DNA of 48,437 nucleotides. It comes from a virus. Both the position numbers and the translations under genes were made by a program. Location of the stretch: IMG/VR virus record IMGVR_UViG_3300025133_000181, positions 1 through 48,437 of that record; one strand, 5' to 3'. The notes under the pieces were generated by a model that made no database searches, was not told where the DNA came from, and saw only the letters and a list, made by a program, of their open reading frames with translations. Position 1 is the stretch's first letter. Each line of letters begins with the position of its first letter. Shown here in pieces: positions 19,093 to 27,246 of this stretch.

Positions 19093-19102
19093 TAATAAAT
19101 AT
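19091..19102. promoter_or_regulatory. ATTAATAAATAT motif, copy 2, directly before the giant fibre start
   Basis: Plus-strand ATTAATAAATAT (minus strand ATATTTATTAAT) overlaps the first bases of the giant fibre ATG (19092-19090). No Shine-Dalgarno is visible between it and the ATG, unlike most neighbouring genes. Function is unproven. Confidence 0.35.
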
Positions 19103-19157
19103 CAAAACTGGAAATTCTTACTATTTATTGTATGTATAAAGTAAGGATAATATCGGT

Positions 19158-19328
19158 ATGAAGAAGAAATATTCTTTTACAATAGAAGATAGACTAATGG
19201 ATTGGTTTAGGCTCTATGTTAGGGAAGAGAGCACAACTATGAGTGGTGTACTTAATCAACATATTTTAAGTTTGAAAAGGGAACGGGAAGGACGCCCCGC
19301 TCCAAAGAATGTGTTACATTCTAACTAA
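19158..19328 (+). CDS. Small ribbon-helix-helix-like DNA-binding protein
   Basis: A 56-residue plus-strand frame, ATG at 19158 and TAA at 19326-19328. The sequence begins with a basic strand (KKKYSFTIEDRLMDWF) and continues as two short helices separated by the TTMSGVLNQHILSLKR segment, matching the Arc/CopG/MetJ-like ribbon-helix-helix layout: a strand, helix 1, a turn with Ser, helix 2. Such proteins bind DNA as dimers and act as repressors. An AAGGA site lies about 10 bases upstream and TATAAA at about 19136 could be a -10 box. It is convergent with the recombination gene (8-base overlap of ends) and divergent from the giant fibre, so it could control the fibre gene or late transcription. 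Assignment is by pattern only; homology should be tested. Confidence 0.6.
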   Translation: MKKKYSFTIEDRLMDWFRLYVREESTTMSGVLNQHILSLKREREGRPAPKNVLHSN

Positions 19329-22300
19329 ATTTAGAAGGTAAAGTAATATTACTAAAACCATTTATTTTAGTAATTTCAAGAAGTGAATCAACTGTATCTC
19401 TCATGGATTCAATATGAGATACAATAAATGCGAATTGGAATTGAGATTTTAGATATTGAAATAACATATAAACAGAATTAAGATTATCTGAATCCATATT
19501 ACCAAATCCCTCATCAATAGCTAAGAAATTAGCACGTGGTAAATTACAGACATTGATTAAACCAACTCTCATTGCAAGAGAAGATATAAATCGTTCCATA
19601 CCACTACTTAGCTCAAGAGGCCAGACATTATCTTCATCGTAAGCAAGATAAGTATTGATGTTCTTACCATCCATTTCTAATACGATACCAAAATCTACCA
19701 TTTGTGCAAGAATATCATTGACCTCACCCTCAATAGTAGGAAGTGCTTTTTCTATAAGTTCGTATGGAACACCATCTCGTTTAACGGCATCCATATAATA
19801 TTCATAAGCCTCATATTTGGTTTCTAAATCTTCCACCTTGTTCATGGTTTCCACAATAGTTTTCTTCTTAGTTTTATTAATTTGTATTTCACCATGAATA
19901 GTTTGTATTTTATTATCTATTGTTTCAACTTGATAATCTAAATCATCTACAGAATTTTTAAGATTGTCAATTTCTTCTTCTACCTGTTTATTATAAACAA
20001 TATCATTTTTACTTTCATGATATTTTTCTATTCTTTCTTCAGTAAGTGTAATCTGATGAAGTGTATTTTTCTTTCTTTCTTTTAATAAAACTTCTTCTGA
20101 TTCTAATTTATTTTGACTTATATCAATATTTTTTAATGCTTCCATTGACCTATCATAACCAACTTTACTATCATGGATATTTCCCATATCTTCAATTTGT
20201 AAATCAAGATAATCTAAATTAGAAACGTATTCACCTGCCATCTTTTTATCTTCATCTAACTTCTCATTAGTTGCAATTGCATCTAATGTAAAAGGATTAC
20301 TCATACAAAAATCACAATCTTCATCCCATTCTAAAATACCAAGTTTTTCTATCTTATCTAATTTATTACGAACATCAATTTTAAGTTTATCTATTTCAAT
20401 TCTTAATTCTTTTTTGTCATCTTCTAAAGTTATTAAATCAAGATATTTTTTATTAACATCTTTATCAACATAATCTTTAATTCTATGCTTTAACTCAACG
20501 ATTTTAGATTTATTTTCTTCTTTAGTTGCACCCAATGAACCCAGTCGTATATCCATTGATTCAAGTTGACTTTCATAATCTACTTTATCACTACTTAATT
20601 TTTCAATATCAATAATAGATTCATCTACGGGTCGTAACCTTTTAGTTAAATTTAATGTCTGGTCTCTAAGTTCTCTTTTTCTTGTTGTCAATGTTCTCTT
20701 TTGGCTTCGTAAATCTTTCTGAACTAATTTATATTGACTATCAGTTTTTTCTATATCTGCCAAATCCACATCATAATCTGTTTTCCTAAAATCCTTTAAT
20801 ATGGCTGAAATATCTGATATCTCTTCATGGGCTAAAGTATAAAGTTGATCAAAGATTCCCATTCCCATAAACTGAGCTAACAAGTCTTTTCTTTCTTTTT
20901 GTGTCTTGTCTATGAATACTGTAGAATTGTTTTGTAGTGATAATGCTGTTAAAACAAAATCATCATAAGAACCAATTACTCTACGAATATTTGCATTTGT
21001 AGTTCTTCGTTGGTCACCATTCAAGGAAACTTTGTCATCACTATCATCAATCATCCAAAAATCTACATCTACCTTTACTTTGCCATTTTTTAATCTCTTA
21101 CCTTTTCTCTCAATATAATATTCAGTTTCGTTTATCTCAAATCCTACTTTACAATGAAAAGAACCTTTCTTATTATTCAATATTCTATCGGCCTTGTAAG
21201 TTCGAGCTGATGTATCAAATAAAGCAAACGAAAGAGAATCTAATAACGCTGACTTACCACTCGCGTTCGGTGCGAATAATCCAATTATTCCATTCAATTG
21301 TGTGAAATCTACTACATTATCTTCACCATAACTGAACATATTAGACCACTCAAACTTTTTGAGTTTCCAAAATACATTACGAGAAATTTCTTCTACTGGA
21401 AGTTGATTATTCAGTTCTTCATTAATATCTTTTATCTTTAAGAAAATCTCATCATCAACAATATGATTTCGTTTTATATAATCTTCTATTAAATCATATT
21501 GATAATCGGGGTTGGTCATATCTCCAACATCTACCATTTGACCATCACGAACTCTCTCTGTCAATCTGTCCGTTCTATTTACTACTATCTCCTTGATACC
21601 ATATACTGTCTGTATTTTGGCCAATGCCCTCTTTAGCTGTACTGAGTCGGTATTGGATACCCTTACTCTTAACCTGGCCTTTTTTGGCATATCATCCACA
21701 TCTGGAACTACACCATTATCAACATCTAATGTATAATACCCAAAATCATTATGAACTGGAATATATGTAGATTTTCTTTTTGGAACATCCCATAGTAAAT
21801 ATCCGTGATCTAACCCTTCACCATGATTTTGTTGAACTAATGAACCACAATAAGAAATAGTTTCTTTCTTATTTAAATGTTGTCGTTTGTGTATATCACC
21901 CAATAGTCCTAAATCATAACCTCTAAACTTAGCAATCTTTACTTTTGATGGTAATCTAAATCCTAAATCAGTTTTTGATTGGTCTACCGTTCCGTGAAAT
22001 AATACAATTTTTGTCTTACCTTCTACATCTTTTGCTAATGGGTAATCCTTTTGATTATCCCAAACGTCCCATACTACAAATGATACATCAGCACATTTAT
22101 ATACACCTGTATTCTTTAAATAATGTAAATTTGGATGATTAAGATTTTCTACGATTGGTGTTAAACAATCTAAACGACTTAAATTGTTTAAATTACAATC
22201 GTGATTTCCTGCAATAATTATTGTTGGAACTATATCAGATAAGTTTTTGAATAACCTCGATAATTGGTCAATCAACTCAGGTGACATTTCTGTTTTAGAA

Positions 22301-22479
22301 TGAGCTATATCACCACCAATATATGCTACGGCATTCTCTGGGTTTTCTTTGACCTTTTCGTATAAACGATTGAATACTTCTTCGTATTCTTTGTGTCGTT
22401 TAAGATTTCGGATTTGGATATCCGATATGTGGTGAATGTGTTTAAGTTTACGAAATGGAACTTTTAAAACATTCGTCAT
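19321..22479 (-). CDS. Fused Mre11-Rad50 (SbcD-SbcC; gp47-gp46 type) recombination nuclease/ATPase
   Basis: A 1052-residue single chain joins two proteins that are separate in T4 (gp47 and gp46). Residues 13-240 are an Mre11/SbcD-type phosphodiesterase: motif I HISDIQ (Asp20, with Gln22 where His is usual), GGDIAHSK (55-62), AGNHD (90-94), FHG (161-163) and GDIHK (194-198). Residues 370-1052 are Rad50/SbcC: Walker A APNASGKS (403-410), a Q-loop area near 516, long coiled coils with a zinc hook CDFC (722-725), signature LSSGMER (957-963), Walker B FLAIDEG (985-991) and the H-loop SH (1021-1022). The complex processes DNA ends for recombination-dependent replication and host DNA breakdown. It overlaps the primase stop by four bases (ATGA). 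Confidence 0.93.
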   Translation of the reverse strand: MTNVLKVPFRKLKHIHHISDIQIRNLKRHKEYEEVFNRLYEKVKENPENAVAYIGGDIAHSKTEMSPELIDQLSRLFKNLSDIVPTIIIAGNHDCNLNNLSRLDCLTPIVENLNHPNLHYLKNTGVYKCADVSFVVWDVWDNQKDYPLAKDVEGKTKIVLFHGTVDQSKTDLGFRLPSKVKIAKFRGYDLGLLGDIHKRQHLNKKETISYCGSLVQQNHGEGLDHGYLLWDVPKRKSTYIPVHNDFGYYTLDVDNGVVPDVDDMPKKARLRVRVSNTDSVQLKRALAKIQTVYGIKEIVVNRTDRLTERVRDGQMVDVGDMTNPDYQYDLIEDYIKRNHIVDDEIFLKIKDINEELNNQLPVEEISRNVFWKLKKFEWSNMFSYGEDNVVDFTQLNGIIGLFAPNASGKSALLDSLSFALFDTSARTYKADRILNNKKGSFHCKVGFEINETEYYIERKGKRLKNGKVKVDVDFWMIDDSDDKVSLNGDQRRTTNANIRRVIGSYDDFVLTALSLQNNSTVFIDKTQKERKDLLAQFMGMGIFDQLYTLAHEEISDISAILKDFRKTDYDVDLADIEKTDSQYKLVQKDLRSQKRTLTTRKRELRDQTLNLTKRLRPVDESIIDIEKLSSDKVDYESQLESMDIRLGSLGATKEENKSKIVELKHRIKDYVDKDVNKKYLDLITLEDDKKELRIEIDKLKIDVRNKLDKIEKLGILEWDEDCDFCMSNPFTLDAIATNEKLDEDKKMAGEYVSNLDYLDLQIEDMGNIHDSKVGYDRSMEALKNIDISQNKLESEEVLLKERKKNTLHQITLTEERIEKYHESKNDIVYNKQVEEEIDNLKNSVDDLDYQVETIDNKIQTIHGEIQINKTKKKTIVETMNKVEDLETKYEAYEYYMDAVKRDGVPYELIEKALPTIEGEVNDILAQMVDFGIVLEMDGKNINTYLAYDEDNVWPLELSSGMERFISSLAMRVGLINVCNLPRANFLAIDEGFGNMDSDNLNSVYMLFQYLKSQFQFAFIVSHIESMRDTVDSLLEITKINGFSNITLPSKFS

Positions 22480-23426
22480 ATATTAATACTCTTTTTTATT
22501 TTACCATTCAGCTTATATCTCATTAAGTCTGAAAATTTCATTTTCTCTGTTTCTTTTAATAGTGGAATAACCTTCTCAAATCCCAAGTCGGATGGGTCTT
22601 TTTCAGGTAAATTAACAAAATATACATCGATATTATTTTTCATAAATCCTTCAACCATTTTTAGAGAGTCTTGAAAAGCATCTCTGTCTAAAGATATATA
22701 TACCTGTTTTACCTTTTTCTCAATAATCTTTCGTCTGAGATTTGATAATATTGTTTTTCCGAATAATGGGATGGCATTTCGTTTTATTGCTATGGCATCA
22801 AATGGGCCTTCACATAAAACTATTGGTTCATCCCAATTTATAAATAACTCAAATCCAACAACATCTTTCGGTGTCGGTGAATTTCTATATTTCATTTTAC
22901 TTTCAAATATGTCTCGTCCTACAAAAAAATTTAACTGTCCATCTTCATCATAAGACGGAATAATAATTCTGTTTGTGTATAACCCCTCATCACAATAACC
23001 AATCCCATACTTTAAAATATCTTCATATGTTATCCCTCGTTTTTGCAAATAAGATATCGTGTGTCTGTATACTGGAGATGGATGTTTATATGATAAAGAT
23101 AAAAATTCTTTTGGTAATTCTACTTGTTTATTTTTCTTTTCACTATCGTCATTTCGTTTCTTATATGGCTTGTCACCTACAATAGTTCCAAGTTCTGTAA
23201 ATTGTTCTCGTGTAGCATTTAACTTTTTAAATAACTGAAATAGATTATGACCGCCCGCATTAGAAACCCAACAATGCCATTTACCTGTAACTATATTAAT
23301 TTGTAATTTAGGTTTGTGATGTGAAACAAACGGACTCCAATACATATACTCATTTTGTTTCTTGAGTTTTTGTCCTTTTGAACCTATTGTTCTATCTACA
23401 AGATATACTAATTTACTTGAATCCAT
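22476..23426 (-). CDS. DnaG/gp61-like primase with degenerate zinc finger
   Basis: A 316-residue protein, close to the 342 of T4 gp61. The Toprim catalytic core is intact: EGPFDAIA (Glu206) and SLDRDAF (Asp247, Asp249). The preceding RNA-polymerase region contains RIIIPSYDEDGQLNFFVGRD. The N-terminal zinc-ribbon region (about 29-62) keeps the surrounding family pattern (WSPFVSHHKPKLQI, then KWHCWVSNAGGHN), but three of the four expected cysteines are changed: Ser31, Val34 and Ser55; only Cys52 remains. In DnaG-type primases this finger reads the template, so initiation specificity may be altered or supplied by a partner. It forms an operon with the downstream Mre11-Rad50 fusion (ATGA overlap) and follows a glycosyltransferase with a one-base overlap. 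Confidence 0.87.
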   Translation of the reverse strand: MDSSKLVYLVDRTIGSKGQKLKKQNEYMYWSPFVSHHKPKLQINIVTGKWHCWVSNAGGHNLFQLFKKLNATREQFTELGTIVGDKPYKKRNDDSEKKNKQVELPKEFLSLSYKHPSPVYRHTISYLQKRGITYEDILKYGIGYCDEGLYTNRIIIPSYDEDGQLNFFVGRDIFESKMKYRNSPTPKDVVGFELFINWDEPIVLCEGPFDAIAIKRNAIPLFGKTILSNLRRKIIEKKVKQVYISLDRDAFQDSLKMVEGFMKNNIDVYFVNLPEKDPSDLGFEKVIPLLKETEKMKFSDLMRYKLNGKIKKSINI

Positions 23427-24583
23427 TATAAACTACTCGGCTGTAACTTGCCTGGTAACCAAGTACCATCTTCTGATTTATTATAAATACTTAAAAGTTT
23501 ATCTCTCCATTCAATTTCACTCGAAAATTTTGATAAATATGATCTAAGTTTCTCTAAATAAGTATCTCTTTCTTTTACTGAAAGTTCTTTTATTTTAGCA
23601 ACTTGAGTTTCAAATTGTTTAACAGTATTTGCCCTAAATGGATAATCCATATCTTTACACCAATCTTTACTTATTATTGGTATTTTACCATAATCTACTG
23701 CTTGAAAAATACTATATCCAAATGGTTCTTTTACATATGCACCATGAAAAATACCCCATTTAGAACTTCCATAAAATTTTTCAACTTTTCCTCTTGAATA
23801 CGGGTCTACTGTTACATTATTAAATTTTATTTTCTTTTTAAACATACTTTCCCAATAATCAATAACATCACTTTTAGTAAGAGCAATCGATTTTATATTT
23901 TGTAAATAATGAAAGTTTTTCCTTGCCTCTGATCTTGCAGCATATCCAACAACATTACTATCTATCGCCTTTAAATTATGTTTAAACTTATAAAAATTTG
24001 GAATGTGATGATCACTCTCGTCTCGTTCATTTACTCCTATCCAAACTGTTTCTTTAGCAATCTCATTTAATCCCTCATGAAATTCTATTCTTTGATTCTG
24101 ACCAAATCTTTCTCTTGACCTTCTATGATAGAAATATTTTCTAACTACTCCAGAAGTTTCCCCCTGTGAACTATGACTTACAATACTATCAATATTACCG
24201 TATTTTTCAATAACCTCTTTATTTTTTCTTCCATGTGCCGCCGCAAGCGGACAAGATAATAAATGAACCCTTTTTGCATTTTTTATTATCTTATCAGTAT
24301 ATTTAGGAGTGGGTAATGAAAAATAATTTTCTAATTGTAATCCTGGATATTTCCATTCATACTTGTGTTCTGTTCCTGGTCTATCTGTAATTGACACAAC
24401 TGATTTTGCATATTTTATCCAACCGGGGGAACTTTCTACCTCTATAATAAGAATAGGTTTAACTCTTAAATGTGGAACTACATATCTAATCCAGTTATCA
24501 ACCCAGAACGACACTCCACCTACTGAGAAATCTCCTACTTCTGATGTTACATATACATCATACTCCTGGTCAAAATTAACCAT
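23426..24583 (-). CDS. GT-B fold (GT4-like) glycosyltransferase, copy 2
   Basis: A 385-residue paralogue of the enzyme at 2203-3216. It has the same donor-site segment, EPFGYSIFQAVDYGKIPI at 286-303, the same lobe start GYAARSEARKNFHYLQNI at 213-230, and a matching N-terminal loop (GDFSVGGVSFWVDNWIR). It differs by a longer first lobe and an extra C-terminal tail (after about 365). Overlaps of 8 bases with the GT25 gene upstream and one base with the primase downstream place it in a mixed decoration/replication operon. Sugar and acceptor are unknown. Two diverged copies imply two linkages or two acceptors in the same modification. Confidence 0.75.
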   Translation of the reverse strand: MVNFDQEYDVYVTSEVGDFSVGGVSFWVDNWIRYVVPHLRVKPILIIEVESSPGWIKYAKSVVSITDRPGTEHKYEWKYPGLQLENYFSLPTPKYTDKIIKNAKRVHLLSCPLAAAHGRKNKEVIEKYGNIDSIVSHSSQGETSGVVRKYFYHRRSRERFGQNQRIEFHEGLNEIAKETVWIGVNERDESDHHIPNFYKFKHNLKAIDSNVVGYAARSEARKNFHYLQNIKSIALTKSDVIDYWESMFKKKIKFNNVTVDPYSRGKVEKFYGSSKWGIFHGAYVKEPFGYSIFQAVDYGKIPIISKDWCKDMDYPFRANTVKQFETQVAKIKELSVKERDTYLEKLRSYLSKFSSEIEWRDKLLSIYNKSEDGTWLPGKLQPSSL

Positions 24584-25442
24584 ATGTTCTCAATTTCATC
24601 ATTACAATATATTCATCTCCAAACTTTGTAAAATTAGAACTCTTTGGATAATTAGTAAATTCCACTGATTCCACTATATCATCAACTGCACAAGTTGTTA
24701 ATTTTCTCTCATTGTATAGATTCCAAAATGTATCTGAATCTGGATTATTTTTTTCTATCGGATTACTGAGATTTAACTCATCAATTAAATCTCCATGCTG
24801 TCTAATAAATGACCTTGAAACTGAAAATACTTTTAATTTTGAAATTTCTTCCTCCAGAAATATATCTACTGCATAACTTATCGGTACATATTTATCAAGT
24901 AATTTTTTCACACTATTTTTATTAATAACATATGCATGTGCTCCATACCTTGAAACTCCAAACTTGGGAATTACTAAATTTTCTGTAACTTTTTCTCCTG
25001 GTACTTCTTGGGTTTTCTTTCCCAAAAATACAACATCCCAATCATTTAATGAATTTATCTCATCAAGTAGTGTTTGAAATTCAATTCGTGGGTTTCCAAA
25101 TTCTGGATCCATTTGATTTCTTACAATTTCTCTTGTAAGAAAAATATCATCCTCTAATATTAAACACGTATCAAGACCACTCTTTAAAAATTTTTTCCAT
25201 GCCTTAATATGAGATAAACTACAACCTATAATATTACGAGTCAATACACCATTTGGATCATAATATTCTGTATTAAGTAATCCATCTTTGATTAATTTTC
25301 TTACCTTTAACTTTTGTCCGTCAATAGCATCCACAATTTCATAATCAAGTCCTCGTAATGTTTTTTCCATTTTATCCCGTCTTTCTTGTCGAGATTTTAA
25401 ATTGATTACATAAGTCTTATCAAATCCTATATCAGTAGACAT
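24576..25442 (-). CDS. GT25 family glycosyltransferase (LPS-type)
   Basis: A 288-residue protein with hallmarks of glycosyltransferase family 25: N-terminal TYVINLKSRQERRDKM (10-25), DAIDGQ (38-43), the central IGCSLSHIKAWKKFL (72-86) and the metal-binding strand CLILEDDIF (93-101; Glu97-Asp98-Asp99). Known members transfer galactose or glucose to LPS, collagen or glycoproteins from UDP-sugars; the substrate here is unknown. It is just upstream of the GT-B glycosyltransferase (8-base overlap) and three bases downstream of a small nuclease gene. Together with the paralogous GT-B enzymes it suggests a short glycan built by the phage, either on its own fibres or on the host surface. Confidence 0.87.
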   Translation of the reverse strand: MSTDIGFDKTYVINLKSRQERRDKMEKTLRGLDYEIVDAIDGQKLKVRKLIKDGLLNTEYYDPNGVLTRNIIGCSLSHIKAWKKFLKSGLDTCLILEDDIFLTREIVRNQMDPEFGNPRIEFQTLLDEINSLNDWDVVFLGKKTQEVPGEKVTENLVIPKFGVSRYGAHAYVINKNSVKKLLDKYVPISYAVDIFLEEEISKLKVFSVSRSFIRQHGDLIDELNLSNPIEKNNPDSDTFWNLYNERKLTTCAVDDIVESVEFTNYPKSSNFTKFGDEYIVMMKLRTYG

Positions 25443-25445
25443 ATT

Positions 25446-25781
25446 CTATTTTATTAACTTTAAAAATTCATCTAATTCTATAGTAACATAAGTTTTACTT
25501 CTATTTCTTTTAAATATCAAAACTGGAGGGTAATCACCACTATTGGACTCGGCCTGTTCTAATGATGACCAAATACTTAATTTTTCTTGATTTTTACATT
25601 CAAATGAATATGGGATTAATTTACGGGCAGCAGGGGATAAAACTATATCCTCTCCACTCATTCCCATAATCTGTGAACGAATATCATCGGGTTCTAATTT
25701 ATCTGAAAAATGTTCGAGAAGTACATCTCGTATTTTGTTTTGTAATCTTCGGCCTTTGGCCTTACCTGAGCTTGTTTTCAT
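25446..25781 (-). CDS. Small PD-(D/E)XK nuclease-like protein
   Basis: A 111-residue protein with the minimal nuclease core: an N-terminal helix with basic residues (GKAKGRRLQNKIRDVLLEHF), GEDIVLSP (Asp45), SFECKN (Glu61-x-Lys63) and a helix with Gln76 (SLEQAESN) after the ExK strand, as in Holliday-junction-resolvase-like and VRR-NUC folds. A last strand VLIFKRNRSKTYVTI follows. This is a fold-level assignment from the motif order. It may act in recombination or DNA packaging; its place upstream of the primase and Mre11-Rad50 fits recombination. ATG at 25781 follows a short gap from the metallopeptidase-like gene. Confidence 0.7.
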   Translation of the reverse strand: MKTSSGKAKGRRLQNKIRDVLLEHFSDKLEPDDIRSQIMGMSGEDIVLSPAARKLIPYSFECKNQEKLSIWSSLEQAESNSGDYPPVLIFKRNRSKTYVTIELDEFLKLIK

Positions 25782-25814
25782 AACCTATAATAAGTATAAC
25801 CCTGTTTTGTCAAA

Positions 25815-26207
25815 TTAACTAAATTTTTGCTTCCATTTTCTACTATATTCTTTCCGTGCCCAACTTTCTGCTTTTTCTTCAAATTCGTTGTCATCGTGAA
25901 AATCACCACCTTTATCTTCTGCATCTTGTCCTGCTTCAGTGTAATCCTTTTCGTATTTTCTCCATCCCATTTTTTTTCTATCTGTTGCGTGGTCTATTTC
26001 GTGTAATACTGTGATTATAAATTCCTTAACTGAAGGATAACTTTTTCTTAAATTGATTACATCTTTAATCCAATCGTAATCTGCTTTATTTTGACCTCTT
26101 ACTTTACCAAATTTAACTTTAGAACGGAGATTATAATGTTTGACTAAGTATTCTGCAGTATCATGATAATCAATTCTTTCTACAAGTAATGATTTGAGCT
26201 TTATCAT
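25815..26207 (-). CDS. HExxH zinc metallopeptidase-like protein
   Basis: A 130-residue protein with the zinc signature LHEIDH at 68-73 (His69, Glu70, His73) and a downstream acidic segment FEEKAESWARKEY (109-121) whose Glu may be the third ligand (gluzincin type). The strand before the motif (KEFIITV) and the length suggest a minimal domain of the SprT or ImmA type. No signal peptide or membrane helix is seen. Targets are unknown: candidates are host regulators or virion proteins. It is joined to the thioredoxin-fold gene by a TAATG overlap and ends the envelope island in the direction of transcription. Confidence 0.65.
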   Translation of the reverse strand: MIKLKSLLVERIDYHDTAEYLVKHYNLRSKVKFGKVRGQNKADYDWIKDVINLRKSYPSVKEFIITVLHEIDHATDRKKMGWRKYEKDYTEAGQDAEDKGGDFHDDNEFEEKAESWARKEYSRKWKQKFS

Positions 26208-26650
26208 TAGAACACATCTCCTGACATAGCATCTTCTATTGCCTTTTTAATATGTTTATTAGTTACATCAACTTCACCGTCCATATCTGCTTTCCATACT
26301 TCTTTTTTTGATCCATTATGGAATAATGCTAATGATGGATAATTTCGTATTCTAAGTTTCTTAACAACTTTTTTAACTTCTGAATGGTCAACTACATAAA
26401 TAACACACCCTTCAAATCCTTTTATTCCATCAAATAATTTTGTATCAAGAGCTGCAAATTGATATTGTGCTGTAAAATGAACAAGTACAAATCCTTTTGC
26501 CATTTTCTTTTTAAAATTATCATCGTTTAATGTTGATATTGGTGATTTGGGTTTATCTTGTGCGTTTACTACGTTTCCACACAATACAATTGCTATTCCA
26601 ATTCCACATAACAATTTAAAACCCCACTTAATTAATTGTGTTTTATTCAT
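26207..26650 (-). CDS. Exported or anchored thioredoxin-fold protein lacking CxxC
   Basis: A 147-residue protein. Residues 8-30 form a hydrophobic signal peptide or anchor ending VVNAQD. The rest fits a thioredoxin fold: strand FVLVHFTAQYQFAAL (54-68), where WCxxC would normally stand; strand VIYVVDHSE (83-91); the helix VKKLRIRN; and the cis-Pro segment NYPSLALFHNG (103-113). The active-site cysteines are absent (Tyr-Gln-Phe-Ala in their place), so it cannot be a normal disulfide oxidoreductase. It may be a binding or assembly protein in the periplasm. The C-terminus is a Lys-rich helix. Neighbours upstream are membrane proteins of the envelope island. Confidence 0.68.
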   Translation of the reverse strand: MNKTQLIKWGFKLLCGIGIAIVLCGNVVNAQDKPKSPISTLNDDNFKKKMAKGFVLVHFTAQYQFAALDTKLFDGIKGFEGCVIYVVDHSEVKKVVKKLRIRNYPSLALFHNGSKKEVWKADMDGEVDVTNKHIKKAIEDAMSGDVF

Positions 26651-26652
26651 AA

Positions 26653-27243
26653 CTATTTATCCCTCTTGGTTGCCAATTTAATTCTCAGGTCGGTTACTGT
26701 TTTTTCAAGTTCATCAATTGCCTCTTCATATTCATCTAATTTATCATAAACTTCATCCATATCTTCTTGAAGAGAACCTACTTGGTCTTTGTATTGTTCA
26801 TATGAACGAGGCCAGTTATATCCTTCTGGTCTTGATGGGTATTCTTGTTCATATATGTTACCAATCTTAGGTAACTCTTTTGCTTCTTGAATATCTGCTT
26901 GTAACATATACCACATTCCAACTAATGATGCAATTCCTGTTGCTGCAGCTACCATTGTTTGTACTGATAAAGTAAACTTGGTATTTAATACTGCCTCTTC
27001 ACTTAATTCTCTTGGCTGTGCCACTACTTTTTCCTCTACAATTTCTTCTTTTTCTTCATGCCGAGTATTTAACATCGCATCTGTTAAATCCGCGACGGTA
27101 ATTATACCCATTTCAATTAGTATGTCCCCTAACTTCCTATCATCTCCCTGTACTTGTTTTTGGATGGCCTTGGCGAGCTGTCTCTTTGTAATAACATCTG
27201 CCTCCATCAGGAGTTCGCCTAATCTTTGTCCATTTTTTGCCAC
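26653..27243 (-). CDS. Membrane protein with MshEN (GspE-N)-like domain and coiled coil
   Basis: A 196-residue protein starting with GTG at 27243 (GGGGAT Shine-Dalgarno). Residues 7-30 (RLGELLMEADVITKRQLAKA then IQKQ) and 37-60 (KLGDILIEMGIITVADLTDA then MLNT) form two copies of the motif RLGxxLxxGx7LxxxLxxQ found in MshEN/GspE-N domains of type II secretion and pilus ATPases, where this pair binds cyclic di-GMP. The second copy lacks the final Gln. A hydrophobic helix at about 94-115 follows, then a Trp/Tyr/Pro-rich segment and a coiled coil (155-192). No ATPase domain is present. Function is unknown; binding of c-di-GMP is an inference from the motif. Confidence 0.68.
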   Translation of the reverse strand: MAKNGQRLGELLMEADVITKRQLAKAIQKQVQGDDRKLGDILIEMGIITVADLTDAMLNTRHEEKEEIVEEKVVAQPRELSEEAVLNTKFTLSVQTMVAAATGIASLVGMWYMLQADIQEAKELPKIGNIYEQEYPSRPEGYNWPRSYEQYKDQVGSLQEDMDEVYDKLDEYEEAIDELEKTVTDLRIKLATKRDK

Positions 27244-27246
27244 TTT

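Noticed and set aside
19321-22479. Mre11-Rad50 fusion as a sequencing artefact
   Set aside because: The linker between domains (about 240-370) is normal coding sequence with Mre11 capping-domain features and no sign of a lost stop; still, raw reads were not available.
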